Shown here: piece by piece, positions 7,300 to 13,797 of the stretch
Numbering within the stretch: position 1 is the first letter of the stretch
Layout: every line of letters begins with the position of its first letter
Assembly (NCBI GenBank): GCA_030647175.1
Contig: JAUSJU010000010.1
Location: 1-18,835, forward strand
Source of the DNA: a bacterium
Lineage (GTDB): Bacteria; Patescibacteriota; Minisyncoccia; Minisyncoccales; UBA10102
DNA length: 18,835 nucleotides
Direction of reading: 5' to 3'
Notes under the pieces: model-generated
What the model was told of the DNA's origin: nothing
Seen by the model: only the letters and a program-made list of their open reading frames with translations
Databases searched by the model: none
Translations under genes and position numbers: made by a program

Positions 7300-8505
7300 A
7301 TGAAGTTCACCTATCAGGCGAGAACCCTGAGCGGAGAAACTCAGAACGGTACGATTGAGGCGTCCTCGAGCGAGGCCGCTCTTTCGCTGTTGGCGCGCAG
7401 GAGCCTCTACGTGACGATTCTTGAAGAATCGGGAAAGGAGCCGTTTTTCGCAAAGCGCCTGACCTTTTTTGAGGGCGTATCCTTGCAGGACGTCATGAGT
7501 TTTTCGCGCCAGCTTTCCATTATGTTTAAGGCGCAGGTTCCCTTGGTGGAGATTTTGCAGACGATAGGCTCTCAGATGAAGAACTCGGGGTTTCGAGAGA
7601 AGCTCATGAAGATATCAGACCAGGTGGAAGCGGGCGCTTCGTTCTCTAAAGCATTGAACGAATTTCCCTCAGTATTTTCCCCGTTCTACATCAACATGGT
7701 GAAGTCAGGAGAGGTTTCCGGAAAACTGTCTGAAGTGTTAGCCAAACTGGCAGACCACTTGGAGAGGGAATACGATATCTTGAGCAAGGTGAAGGGAGCG
7801 ATGATCTACCCCATATTCGTGTTGGTGTTGTCGGGAGGTCTTTTGCTGCTCATGCTGTTCTTCATTATTCCGAACCTTACCGCGCTCTTGAAAGAAACAG
7901 AGCAAGAGCTGCCTCCGCTTACGAAAGCTACCATAGCATTCGCTGATTTTGCGAGAGCATGGGGGTGGGCAATGCTCATTGCGATCTTCGGATCCATCAT
8001 TTTTTTCATGCGTTGGATGAAAACCCAGGAAGGGAAAAAGGTTATGGACCGCGTCGTGCTCCATGTCCCCGTGTTAAAGACCGCTCTTCAGACTCTGTAC
8101 CTCTCCCGATTTTCAGAGAACCTCGCCACTCTCATCGCTTCAGGGATCCCCATCACCCAGGCCCTGGAGATTTCAGGGTCTACTATAGGGAACTCCGTGT
8201 ACGAAGAGGCGATAGCCCAGGCCAAACAGACGGTTTCTGAAGGGGATTCCATCAGCAACTCTTTAGAGCGCTACCGCACGGAATTCCCTCCCATATTCAC
8301 TCACATGGTAAAAGTTGGGGAAAAATCTGGGAATCTTGAAGAAACTCTGCTAAGCGTTTCACATTTTTACCAAAAAGAGGTGAACCGGACGCTGGAAGCG
8401 CTTCTCGCCCTGCTCGAACCCGTCCTTATCGTTTTCCTCGTGCTCGGAGTCGCATTTTTGATGGCAGCAGTCGTTCTTCCGCTGTATCAGCTGAGTACTG
8501 TGTAG
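7300..8505 (+). CDS. pilC: Type IV pilus platform protein PilC
   Basis: PilC is the polytopic inner-membrane protein on which PilB and PilT act. The 401-residue product has the short N-terminal region (FTYQARTLSGETQNGTIEA) and two tandem T2SSF repeats. The first carries SFSRQLSIMFKAQVPLVEIL and is followed by membrane helices near 165-190 and 215-235. The second carries RFSENLATLIASGIPITQAL and ends in a hydrophobic helix (LLEPVLIVFLVLGVAFLMAAVVLPLY). Length and layout are standard. It is the last gene of the tight assembly block; the pilin follows 99 bases on with its own promoter. Confidence 0.97.
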   Translation: MKFTYQARTLSGETQNGTIEASSSEAALSLLARRSLYVTILEESGKEPFFAKRLTFFEGVSLQDVMSFSRQLSIMFKAQVPLVEILQTIGSQMKNSGFREKLMKISDQVEAGASFSKALNEFPSVFSPFYINMVKSGEVSGKLSEVLAKLADHLEREYDILSKVKGAMIYPIFVLVLSGGLLLLMLFFIIPNLTALLKETEQELPPLTKATIAFADFARAWGWAMLIAIFGSIIFFMRWMKTQEGKKVMDRVVLHVPVLKTALQTLYLSRFSENLATLIASGIPITQALEISGSTIGNSVYEEAIAQAKQTVSEGDSISNSLERYRTEFPPIFTHMVKVGEKSGNLEETLLSVSHFYQKEVNRTLEALLALLEPVLIVFLVLGVAFLMAAVVLPLYQLSTV

Positions 8506-8512
8506 TATGATA

Positions 8513-8542
8513 TTGTGCGTTGACATGGGCTTGGTGTATACT
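8513..8542 (+). promoter_or_regulatory. Candidate pilin promoter
   Basis: TTGTGC (8513-8518), an 18-base spacer and TATACT (8537-8542) form a plausible promoter just past pilC. A consensus TTGACA also lies at 8520-8525 but has no -10 at the right distance. Pilins commonly need more product than the assembly genes, which fits a separate promoter. Confidence 0.5.
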
Positions 8543-8554
8543 GATGGAAGCCCA
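8526..8554. promoter_or_regulatory. Operator-like inverted repeat over the pilin promoter
   Basis: TGGGCTT (8526-8532) and AAGCCCA (8548-8554) are perfect 7-base inverted arms with 15 bases between them. The pair is centred on the putative -10 TATACT. Its position suits a repressor site. It might also fold in RNA, but the arms straddle the expected transcription start. Confidence 0.45.
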
Positions 8555-8604
8555 TATAAAGGCTTGTAACGAGAAAGGTCGATTTGCAATCAACATCATT
8601 TTGT

Positions 8605-9078
8605 ATGAAATCATTTTCTCAAAAGAATAAAGGATTCACCTTGATTGAGCTGCTTGTGGTGATCGCCATCATCGGCATATTGGCTGGTATCGTTCTCGTT
8701 TCCTTGGGAGGGGCACGAACATCCGCTCGAGACGCGAGACGACAGTCCGACATCCGTCAGATCGTGACCGCGCAGGAACTCTACTACAATGACAACTCAG
8801 CATATGTAGCTGGAGCTGCGATGCCAACTGCAATCGGCACGTACTTGGCGACGGTCCCGAAAGATCCTGGAACAGGAACCCCCGTATATCAATGGGAGGA
8901 CAACAGCGCGAGTACGGGCGACTACTGTGTCTTCGCACTTCTTGAACAGGGAAAAGCGACGAACGTTATCCCGGCATTCTTGGGAGGCCCAGGCGGAGTC
9001 ACCAAGAAAGCAGATCTGGACGCGAACGACAACAACGCAGTTGACGCTGCTGAAGTCACATTGGCTGCTTGCGAATAA
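8605..9078 (+). CDS. Type IV pilin (PilA/PulG-like prepilin)
   Basis: The 157-residue prepilin has a short basic leader MKSFSQKNKG followed by FTLIELLVVIAIIGILAGIV, the class III signal and hydrophobic helix. The prepilin peptidase would cut between G10 and F11, and E15 is the conserved Glu at mature position 5. The globular head contains Cys108 and Cys156, spaced to form the usual C-terminal disulfide loop. Just before Cys156, D139 to E150 fits an EF-hand calcium loop. An in-frame TTG at 8584 with AAAGG six bases upstream could add seven leader residues; the ATG at 8605 has no such site. A prepilin peptidase gene is not in the window. The pilin probably forms the main fibre because it has its own promoter. 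Confidence 0.94.
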   Translation: MKSFSQKNKGFTLIELLVVIAIIGILAGIVLVSLGGARTSARDARRQSDIRQIVTAQELYYNDNSAYVAGAAMPTAIGTYLATVPKDPGTGTPVYQWEDNSASTGDYCVFALLEQGKATNVIPAFLGGPGGVTKKADLDANDNNAVDAAEVTLAACE

Positions 9079-9104
9079 CAGCTTGTCTGGCACGTCAAAC
9101 CAAA

Positions 9105-9131
9105 GCACGCCTTCTGGCGTGTTTTGATTTT
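9105..9131. terminator. Bidirectional terminator between pilin and mutY
   Basis: CACGCC (9106-9111) pairs with GGCGTG (9116-9121) around a TTCT loop. TTTTGATTTT follows on the plus strand and a CTTTGGTTT tail on the minus strand. It lies between two convergent genes and probably serves both. Confidence 0.75.
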
Positions 9132-9945
9132 AGAGGGAGTATGCTCCAGCGGATTCCTTAACGATGGCATCTCTCAAGAGAGCTGAGATGACCTCTTTGG
9201 AGGCGTATGGAGCATTGGACGAGATAATTTCTTTCTGGATGAACTGCTCCAGTCGTTTTTTAGACACGTGGGACCTCGGCTGTTCAAGGAGAAATCGTAC
9301 AGCTTTTGCGCGGAACGAACGGAATGAGTTCTTGAACGCGCTTTGCCTGTGGTAATGCTTGCTCCTCGTGTTTATCATTCTGTTCTTGAGAACCATTGCC
9401 CCGTAGTCAAAGAGGGCGTAGTGCCATTCTCTAGGACTTTTCCTCCGCACAGCTTTCTGGGCGATGGAAAGAATGTTTTTGTCTGACACATTCTTCTTTT
9501 CTGGGAAGAAGAAATGGAGGTACACTCTTCGGATGTTGGTATCTATGAAAGCATCGCTGTTCTGAAAAGCAAAACAGGCGAGGGCCCGCGCAGTATATGG
9601 TCCGATGCCAGGGAGAGCTTCCAACTCCACCGGATCTTTCGGGAAACGTTTTTTCTTTACAACCAGCCTTGCGGCTTGCTGGAGGGAGAGGGCTCTTTTC
9701 CAATATCCGAGCCCCGACCATACTGAAAGAAGCTTGCGTTTTGGGGCTTTTGCAAGAGCTTGTATGGAGGGGAACGCCTTTAAAAACTCTTCGTACTTTG
9801 GAATAACCCTTGAGACCTGCGTCTGCTGGAGCATAATTTCAGACACCAGGATTCTGTAAGGATCCTTCGTGTTTCTCCACGGCAGGTTTCTTCGGTTGCA
9901 TTTGTACCAGTCAAATATTATCTTCCGAAATTTTTCAATAGTCAT
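9130..9945 (-). CDS. mutY: MutY-like adenine DNA glycosylase without Fe-S cysteines
   Basis: MutY removes adenine mispaired with 8-oxoguanine. The 271-residue protein shows the family start FDWYKCNRRNLPWRNTKDPY, the catalytic Glu36 in SEIMLQQTQV, the helix-hairpin-helix LPGIGPYTARA (111-121), and the catalytic Asp135 in AFIDTNIRRVY. After LFDYGAMVLKNR, where MutY carries four cysteines for a [4Fe-4S] cluster, there are none; the only cysteines are C16 and C123. The C-terminal NUDIX-like domain that senses 8-oxoguanine is absent. The tail (about 208-271) instead looks like a winged helix, with FRAKAVRFLLEQ, SKKRLEQFIQ and KEVISALLRDAIVKE. The minus-strand -10 TATAAT ends eight bases before the ATG, which implies a leaderless message. 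Confidence 0.88.
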   Translation of the reverse strand: MTIEKFRKIIFDWYKCNRRNLPWRNTKDPYRILVSEIMLQQTQVSRVIPKYEEFLKAFPSIQALAKAPKRKLLSVWSGLGYWKRALSLQQAARLVVKKKRFPKDPVELEALPGIGPYTARALACFAFQNSDAFIDTNIRRVYLHFFFPEKKNVSDKNILSIAQKAVRRKSPREWHYALFDYGAMVLKNRMINTRSKHYHRQSAFKNSFRSFRAKAVRFLLEQPRSHVSKKRLEQFIQKEIISSNAPYASKEVISALLRDAIVKESAGAYSL

Positions 9946-9953
9946 GTAACTTG

Positions 9954-9959
9954 ATTATA
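9954..9959 (-). promoter_or_regulatory. mutY: -10 element of mutY
   Basis: A consensus TATAAT on the minus strand lies eight bases before the mutY ATG. No good -35 is seen (TTTCGT at 9982-9977 is the best). The expected transcription start is within one or two bases of the start codon. Confidence 0.5.
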
Positions 9960-9983
9960 TAGGACTTTTCAACACTACGAAAT

Positions 9984-10012
9984 TTGACAGTTAAGAATAA
10001 ATACATTATCTT
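9984..10012 (+). promoter_or_regulatory. Promoter for the 237-aa gene
   Basis: A consensus TTGACA (9984-9989), a 17-base spacer and TATCTT (10007-10012). It is divergent from the mutY promoter. A second -10-like TATACT at 10027-10032 is also present. Confidence 0.55.
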
Positions 10013-10048
10013 TCAATCTAGAACTTTATACTAGGAAAGAGGTAGGTA

Positions 10049-10762
10049 GTGATTACCGTTACGATAGAGGGGATTACATTTTGGGGAGAATCCGTAAGGA
10101 CCCTCAATTTTCAGGAGATTGATCAGATCAGTATTTCTCGGGATTCTTTATTGCATTACTTGCGACATTTCTCTCAATTACCTCGTGGATGGAGAGAAAG
10201 AGTGGTGCGAGACGAGTGGATTTCAGAAGAAGAACTTAATAGCCTTATGACCCTCCCTGGCTCTAAGTGGAATCCACGAAGTAGTATCCGTACTCCAGAA
10301 GACATACTAGATGTTTGCCAAGAGTTGTTACGCCGGAAGATTAAAAAAGATCCTAATTCGGCACTTTGGCTTACTAGGTTTCAAGGGGAAACATGCGTTG
10401 TGCAATATGACGTTGATCCTGAAGAACGAGAGCATCTTTTCCAACTTGAGGACTTTGAATCTATAGGTACCGAAGGCGTGATTCCCATCGACGATTCTCT
10501 GAAACCGTTCATCAGGATAGAGCAGAGAATTCAATCTCGAAGCATGGTCGTTGATGTGAACATCATTGATTATGATCCGCCTCAAACCAATAGTATTGTT
10601 ATGGGTCTTAGAAGAACAAAAAATGGTAGCGTGAAAATACGCACCGTACATCCAGGGAGGATTACTCCGTCGATTCCGTATGTAGGCCAGTACCCCGAGG
10701 AACAGGGATATAGTGCGCAGTATTGGGGAGATCATGCTTTTGTCAGGGAAAAATATAAGTAG
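10049..10762 (+). CDS. Hypothetical protein, 237 aa
   Basis: I do not recognise this protein. It starts with GTG at 10049, supported by AAGAGG six bases upstream. It is soluble, with no signal peptide or membrane helix. Residues 1-110 are mixed helix and strand with the basic segment RGWRERVVRDEW. Residues 110-170 are acidic. The C terminus (about 178-237) has strands with NSIVMGLRRTKNGSVKIRTVHPGR and then QYWGDHAFVREKYK. The pattern of a strand ending in a TxxPG-like turn resembles C-terminal RNase toxins of the barnase/EndoU/RelE group, but this is a weak visual likeness. No immunity or antitoxin partner is adjacent. It is a single-gene unit with its own promoter and terminator. Base composition is more AT-rich than the pilus genes, as is leuS. 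Confidence 0.7.
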   Translation: MITVTIEGITFWGESVRTLNFQEIDQISISRDSLLHYLRHFSQLPRGWRERVVRDEWISEEELNSLMTLPGSKWNPRSSIRTPEDILDVCQELLRRKIKKDPNSALWLTRFQGETCVVQYDVDPEEREHLFQLEDFESIGTEGVIPIDDSLKPFIRIEQRIQSRSMVVDVNIIDYDPPQTNSIVMGLRRTKNGSVKIRTVHPGRITPSIPYVGQYPEEQGYSAQYWGDHAFVREKYK

Positions 10763-10797
10763 CCTCTATTCTGAGAGAACAAGGGGCTTTTCTTTTT
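10761..10797 (+). terminator. Intrinsic terminator starting at the stop codon of the 237-aa gene
   Basis: AGCCTC (10761-10766) pairs with GGGGCT (10783-10788), including one G-T pair. An inner TTCT/AGAA stem caps it and TTTTCTTTTT follows. The first two stem bases are the last two of the TAG stop. Confidence 0.7.
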
Positions 10798-10827
10798 GAA
10801 TAAAAAGAGCTATATTTATGAATACTT

Positions 10828-13245
10828 ATGCAAGAATATAACCCGCAACAAGTTGAGGCGAAATGGGCGAAGATTTGGGAGAAAAAGAAAGCGTGGAAGG
10901 TCGATTTGAAAAAGGCAAAGAAGCCCTACTACAACCTCATGATGTTTCCGTATCCTTCAGCAGAAGGCCTTCATGTGGGAAACGTATATGCTTTTACCGG
11001 ATCCGATATTTATGGAAGGTTCAAGAGGGCGCAAGGATACGACGTATTTGAACCGATGGGGTTTGATGCATTCGGCATCCATTCTGAAAACTTCGCCATC
11101 AAAAAAGGGGTGCATCCCAAGACCCAGAATGCAAAGAATATTGCGCATTTCAGGCAACAGCTAGAGAGTTTGGGTGCTCTGTTCGCATGGGATCACGAAG
11201 TGGATACCACGAGACCAGAATACTATAAATGGACTCAATGGATCTTTCTCCAATTATATAAGGTAGGACTTGCGTATAAAGGAAAGGCTCCCGTAGAATG
11301 GTGTCCTTCGTGCAAGACCGTGTTGGCTAATGAGCAGGTGATCAACGGAAAGTGTGAGCGATGTGATAGCCAAGTAATCCAAAAGGAGCTGGAGCAGTGG
11401 TTTTTCCGCATTACCAAATATGCAGAGAGACTGCTCAAGAATTTAGAGAAAATAGACTGGTCAGAACGGACCAAGGCTTCGCAGAGGAATTGGATCGGAA
11501 AATCAGAAGGCGTGCAATTTAGCTATAAAGTGAAGGATATGGACATTCATTTTGAGATGTTTGATTCGGTTCCTCAGACATTTATGGCACAGACCTTTAC
11601 TGTAATCGCCCCAGAACATCCTAAACTATATGAGTTGGTGAAAGGTACTGAGCATGAAAAATCTGTACTGGAGTTTGTAGAAGCTATAAAGCAAAAAAAA
11701 GCAGCCCAAAAATTCGATATTGAAAAAGAAGCACGGGGTATTTTTACCGGTAGGTATATTGAATACACTCCCGCTAAGCGACTCCTTCCTATATGGGTAG
11801 CCTCATTTGTTATTGCCGATTATGGGAGTGGAGTCGTCAATGCGAGTGCTCATGATGAACGAGACTTTGCATTTGCTAAAAAGTATCATCTGCCTCTTCA
11901 TCCCGTAATGTTCCCAGAAGATCCTATCGAGGCAGAGAAAGTAAAGAGCCTTGAATATTGTTACCACCACGCAGTTGATGGAGTACTCGTTGAGCCGGCA
12001 GAATTTAAGGGGAGAAATTGGAGTGAAGTAAGGGGTGACATTGTTGATTACATCGAAAGGAACAGGTGGGGAAAAAGAGTATCGCAATACCATCTTAGGG
12101 ATTGGCTCATCTCCAGACAGCGCTACTGGGGGCCTCCCATCCCTATCATCTATTGTAAGAAGTGCGGCACGGTTCCGGTGCCAGAGAAAGATCTGCCTGT
12201 GCTTCTTCCTTTCGTAAAAAACTTCAGACCCGAAGGAACAGGAAAATCTCCTTTGGCTTCGGTCCCGAGCTTTGTGAAGACCAAATGCCCTACGTGTCAG
12301 GGACCAGCTGAGCGTGAAACAGACGTGTCAGATACCTTTCTGGATTCTGCGTGGTATTTCCTTAGGTATCCCTGCACGGATATCAAGACAAAAGCATTTG
12401 ATGCGGATATTCTGAAGAAATGGCTCCCCGTTAATATGTATATAGGAGGCCAAGAGCATGCGGTGCTCCATTTGCTCTATACGAGATTTATTACCATGGC
12501 TTTGAACGACCTCGGGTTCGTTGAGTTCGAGGAACCTTTCAAAAAGTTCAGGGCACATGGACTTATCACTAAAGAAGGGGCAAAGATGTCAAAATCCAAG
12601 GGAAACGTGGAGAATCCAGACGACTACTTTAAGAAGTATGGGGCAGACACCGTGCGGCTGTACCTGATGTTCATAGGGCCTTTTGCAGAAGGAGGAGATT
12701 GGTCAGACAAAGGGATTGTTGGAATGTATCGATTCTTGAATAGACTCTGGGGGTTCGTGGAACGTTCTCAAGGAAGCAGCGAAGCTTCCTTAGAGAGCCT
12801 GCGTCACAAAACCATTCAGAAGGTGACGGAAGATTTGGAGAATCTCAGATACAACACAGCGATCGCAGCCCTCATGGAATATCTCAACGAATCTTCCCGA
12901 GCAAGCAAGGGTTCAAAGAAAGATGCAGAAACGCTCTTGATTCTCCTTGCCCCATTTGTTCCGTATATTACCGAAGAGCTTTGGAAGATGCTTGGGAGTA
13001 AAGACAGTGTACATGGTCAGCCATGGCCTTCGTTTGATCAAAAACTTGTTGCAGAGAAATCGTTCAAACTTGTGCTCCAAGTAAACGGGAAAGTGAGAGA
13101 TGTTATCGAGGTTTCCATAGGTATCTCCCAGAAAGAAGTTGAGAAGAAAGCTCTTTCTAGTGAAAAGATTATAAAAACTCTGCAAGGTAAAAAGCCTTCG
13201 AAGGTGATTTTTGTTCCCAATCGCTTGGTCAATATTGTCGTCTGA
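10828..13245 (+). CDS. leuS: Leucyl-tRNA synthetase
   Basis: This class I synthetase charges tRNA-Leu in the cytoplasm. The 805-residue product has the HIGH-type motif HVGN (49-52) in FPYPSAEGLHVGN and KMSKS at 586-590. A zinc-ribbon CPSC/CERC pair follows the first Rossmann segment, and a second set appears as CKKC and CPTC. The C terminus VLQVNGKVRDVIEV is characteristic of LeuRS. The CP1 editing domain is present, and the conserved Asp of the editing pocket is seen in AHDERDF (D346). However, the threonine-rich TTRPDT element is replaced by DSVPQT (246-251). It is somewhat shorter than the roughly 860 residues usual in bacteria. No Shine-Dalgarno is visible; AT-rich sequence with a possible TATGAA at 10817 lies just before the ATG, so the message may be leaderless. 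No plus-strand terminator was found after it. Confidence 0.97.
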   Translation: MQEYNPQQVEAKWAKIWEKKKAWKVDLKKAKKPYYNLMMFPYPSAEGLHVGNVYAFTGSDIYGRFKRAQGYDVFEPMGFDAFGIHSENFAIKKGVHPKTQNAKNIAHFRQQLESLGALFAWDHEVDTTRPEYYKWTQWIFLQLYKVGLAYKGKAPVEWCPSCKTVLANEQVINGKCERCDSQVIQKELEQWFFRITKYAERLLKNLEKIDWSERTKASQRNWIGKSEGVQFSYKVKDMDIHFEMFDSVPQTFMAQTFTVIAPEHPKLYELVKGTEHEKSVLEFVEAIKQKKAAQKFDIEKEARGIFTGRYIEYTPAKRLLPIWVASFVIADYGSGVVNASAHDERDFAFAKKYHLPLHPVMFPEDPIEAEKVKSLEYCYHHAVDGVLVEPAEFKGRNWSEVRGDIVDYIERNRWGKRVSQYHLRDWLISRQRYWGPPIPIIYCKKCGTVPVPEKDLPVLLPFVKNFRPEGTGKSPLASVPSFVKTKCPTCQGPAERETDVSDTFLDSAWYFLRYPCTDIKTKAFDADILKKWLPVNMYIGGQEHAVLHLLYTRFITMALNDLGFVEFEEPFKKFRAHGLITKEGAKMSKSKGNVENPDDYFKKYGADTVRLYLMFIGPFAEGGDWSDKGIVGMYRFLNRLWGFVERSQGSSEASLESLRHKTIQKVTEDLENLRYNTAIAALMEYLNESSRASKGSKKDAETLLILLAPFVPYITEELWKMLGSKDSVHGQPWPSFDQKLVAEKSFKLVLQVNGKVRDVIEVSIGISQKEVEKKALSSEKIIKTLQGKKPSKVIFVPNRLVNIVV

Positions 13246-13246
13246 A

Positions 13247-13277
13247 TAAAAAAAACAGGGCTATGCGACGCCCTGTT
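13247..13277 (-). terminator. Intrinsic terminator containing the stop codon of the minus-strand 127-aa gene
   Basis: AACAGGGC (13254-13261) and GCCCTGTT (13270-13277) make a perfect 8-bp stem with an eight-base loop. Read on the minus strand it is followed by eight T in total (complement of 13248-13255). The TAG stop of the minus-strand gene lies at the loop edge of the hairpin. On the plus strand there is no T tract after it, so it should not stop leuS transcription efficiently. Confidence 0.85.
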
Positions 13278-13644
13278 GGTTGGAAGGATCGTGGATGTCT
13301 TCGTTAGGGATGAGTAGCGTCATTCCCAAGAGACGACAAGCCGATTTTTCATTGTAGGAGCGATTATACATTTTTCCCTGAGCACGAACTGCTGTTGTTA
13401 ACGCTTCATCGAGCGCGCTCTGAACGCCTCCTGGCTGGCTGAAAACTTGGGGCGTGAAGGGAAGAGATTTCTTCTCTCGTAAAGCCCACGCATAGAGAAG
13501 CTTGCCACTCTCGCTTGACTCGGGAATGATCACGGGCGTGGGAATGGATTCAGTCCCTTCTTCTATGTCGTCCTCTTCCACGATCATTACCACATCGAGA
13601 TTCTTGGTAGTAGGATTAGCCATCCTGATAATAATCCCACTCAT
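13261..13644 (-). CDS. Hypothetical protein, 127 aa
   Basis: I do not recognise this protein. The ATG at 13644 has AAAGGAG nine bases upstream and a promoter TTGACA/TATAAA beyond that, so it is a well-supported gene. The product is soluble. Residues 1-25 are hydrophobic beta-like (SGIIIRMANPTTKNLDVVMIV) followed by an acidic run EEDDIEEGTE and a proline-rich linker. A more globular part (about 48-115) includes GKLLYAWALREKK and ALDEALTTAVRAQGKMYNRS. It has one Cys (in EKSACRLLGM). It is convergent to leuS and divergent from the citrate-lyase genes. Nothing shows its role. Confidence 0.75.
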   Translation of the reverse strand: MSGIIIRMANPTTKNLDVVMIVEEDDIEEGTESIPTPVIIPESSESGKLLYAWALREKKSLPFTPQVFSQPGGVQSALDEALTTAVRAQGKMYNRSYNEKSACRLLGMTLLIPNEDIHDPSNQQGVA

Positions 13645-13675
13645 TTTTTGATTCTCCTTTCCGCGTACTATACCC

Positions 13676-13703
13676 TTTATAGTCTGTTTCGTTCATTTGT
13701 CAA
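13676..13703 (-). promoter_or_regulatory. Promoter for the 127-aa minus-strand gene
   Basis: On the minus strand, TTGACA (13703-13698), a 16-base spacer and TATAAA (13681-13676). A leader of about 25 nt carries AAAGGAG before the ATG at 13644. Confidence 0.65.
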
Positions 13704-13797
13704 CGAGCCCAAATTCTTGTATCCTGACTAATTATTGCGCCATATTTAAATAGTGCACTTCCCGCAACCAAACAAAAACTATGACCGTGGAATAGCC

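Noticed and set aside
10818..10841. A 7-codon upstream frame (MNTYARI) overlapping the leuS start as a leader peptide
   Set aside because: It has no leucine codons, no Shine-Dalgarno and no attenuator structure, and the transcript may start after it.
13254..13277. The hairpin after leuS as a leuS terminator
   Set aside because: The T tract follows only on the minus strand; on the plus strand the hairpin is preceded by A and followed by GGTTGG.
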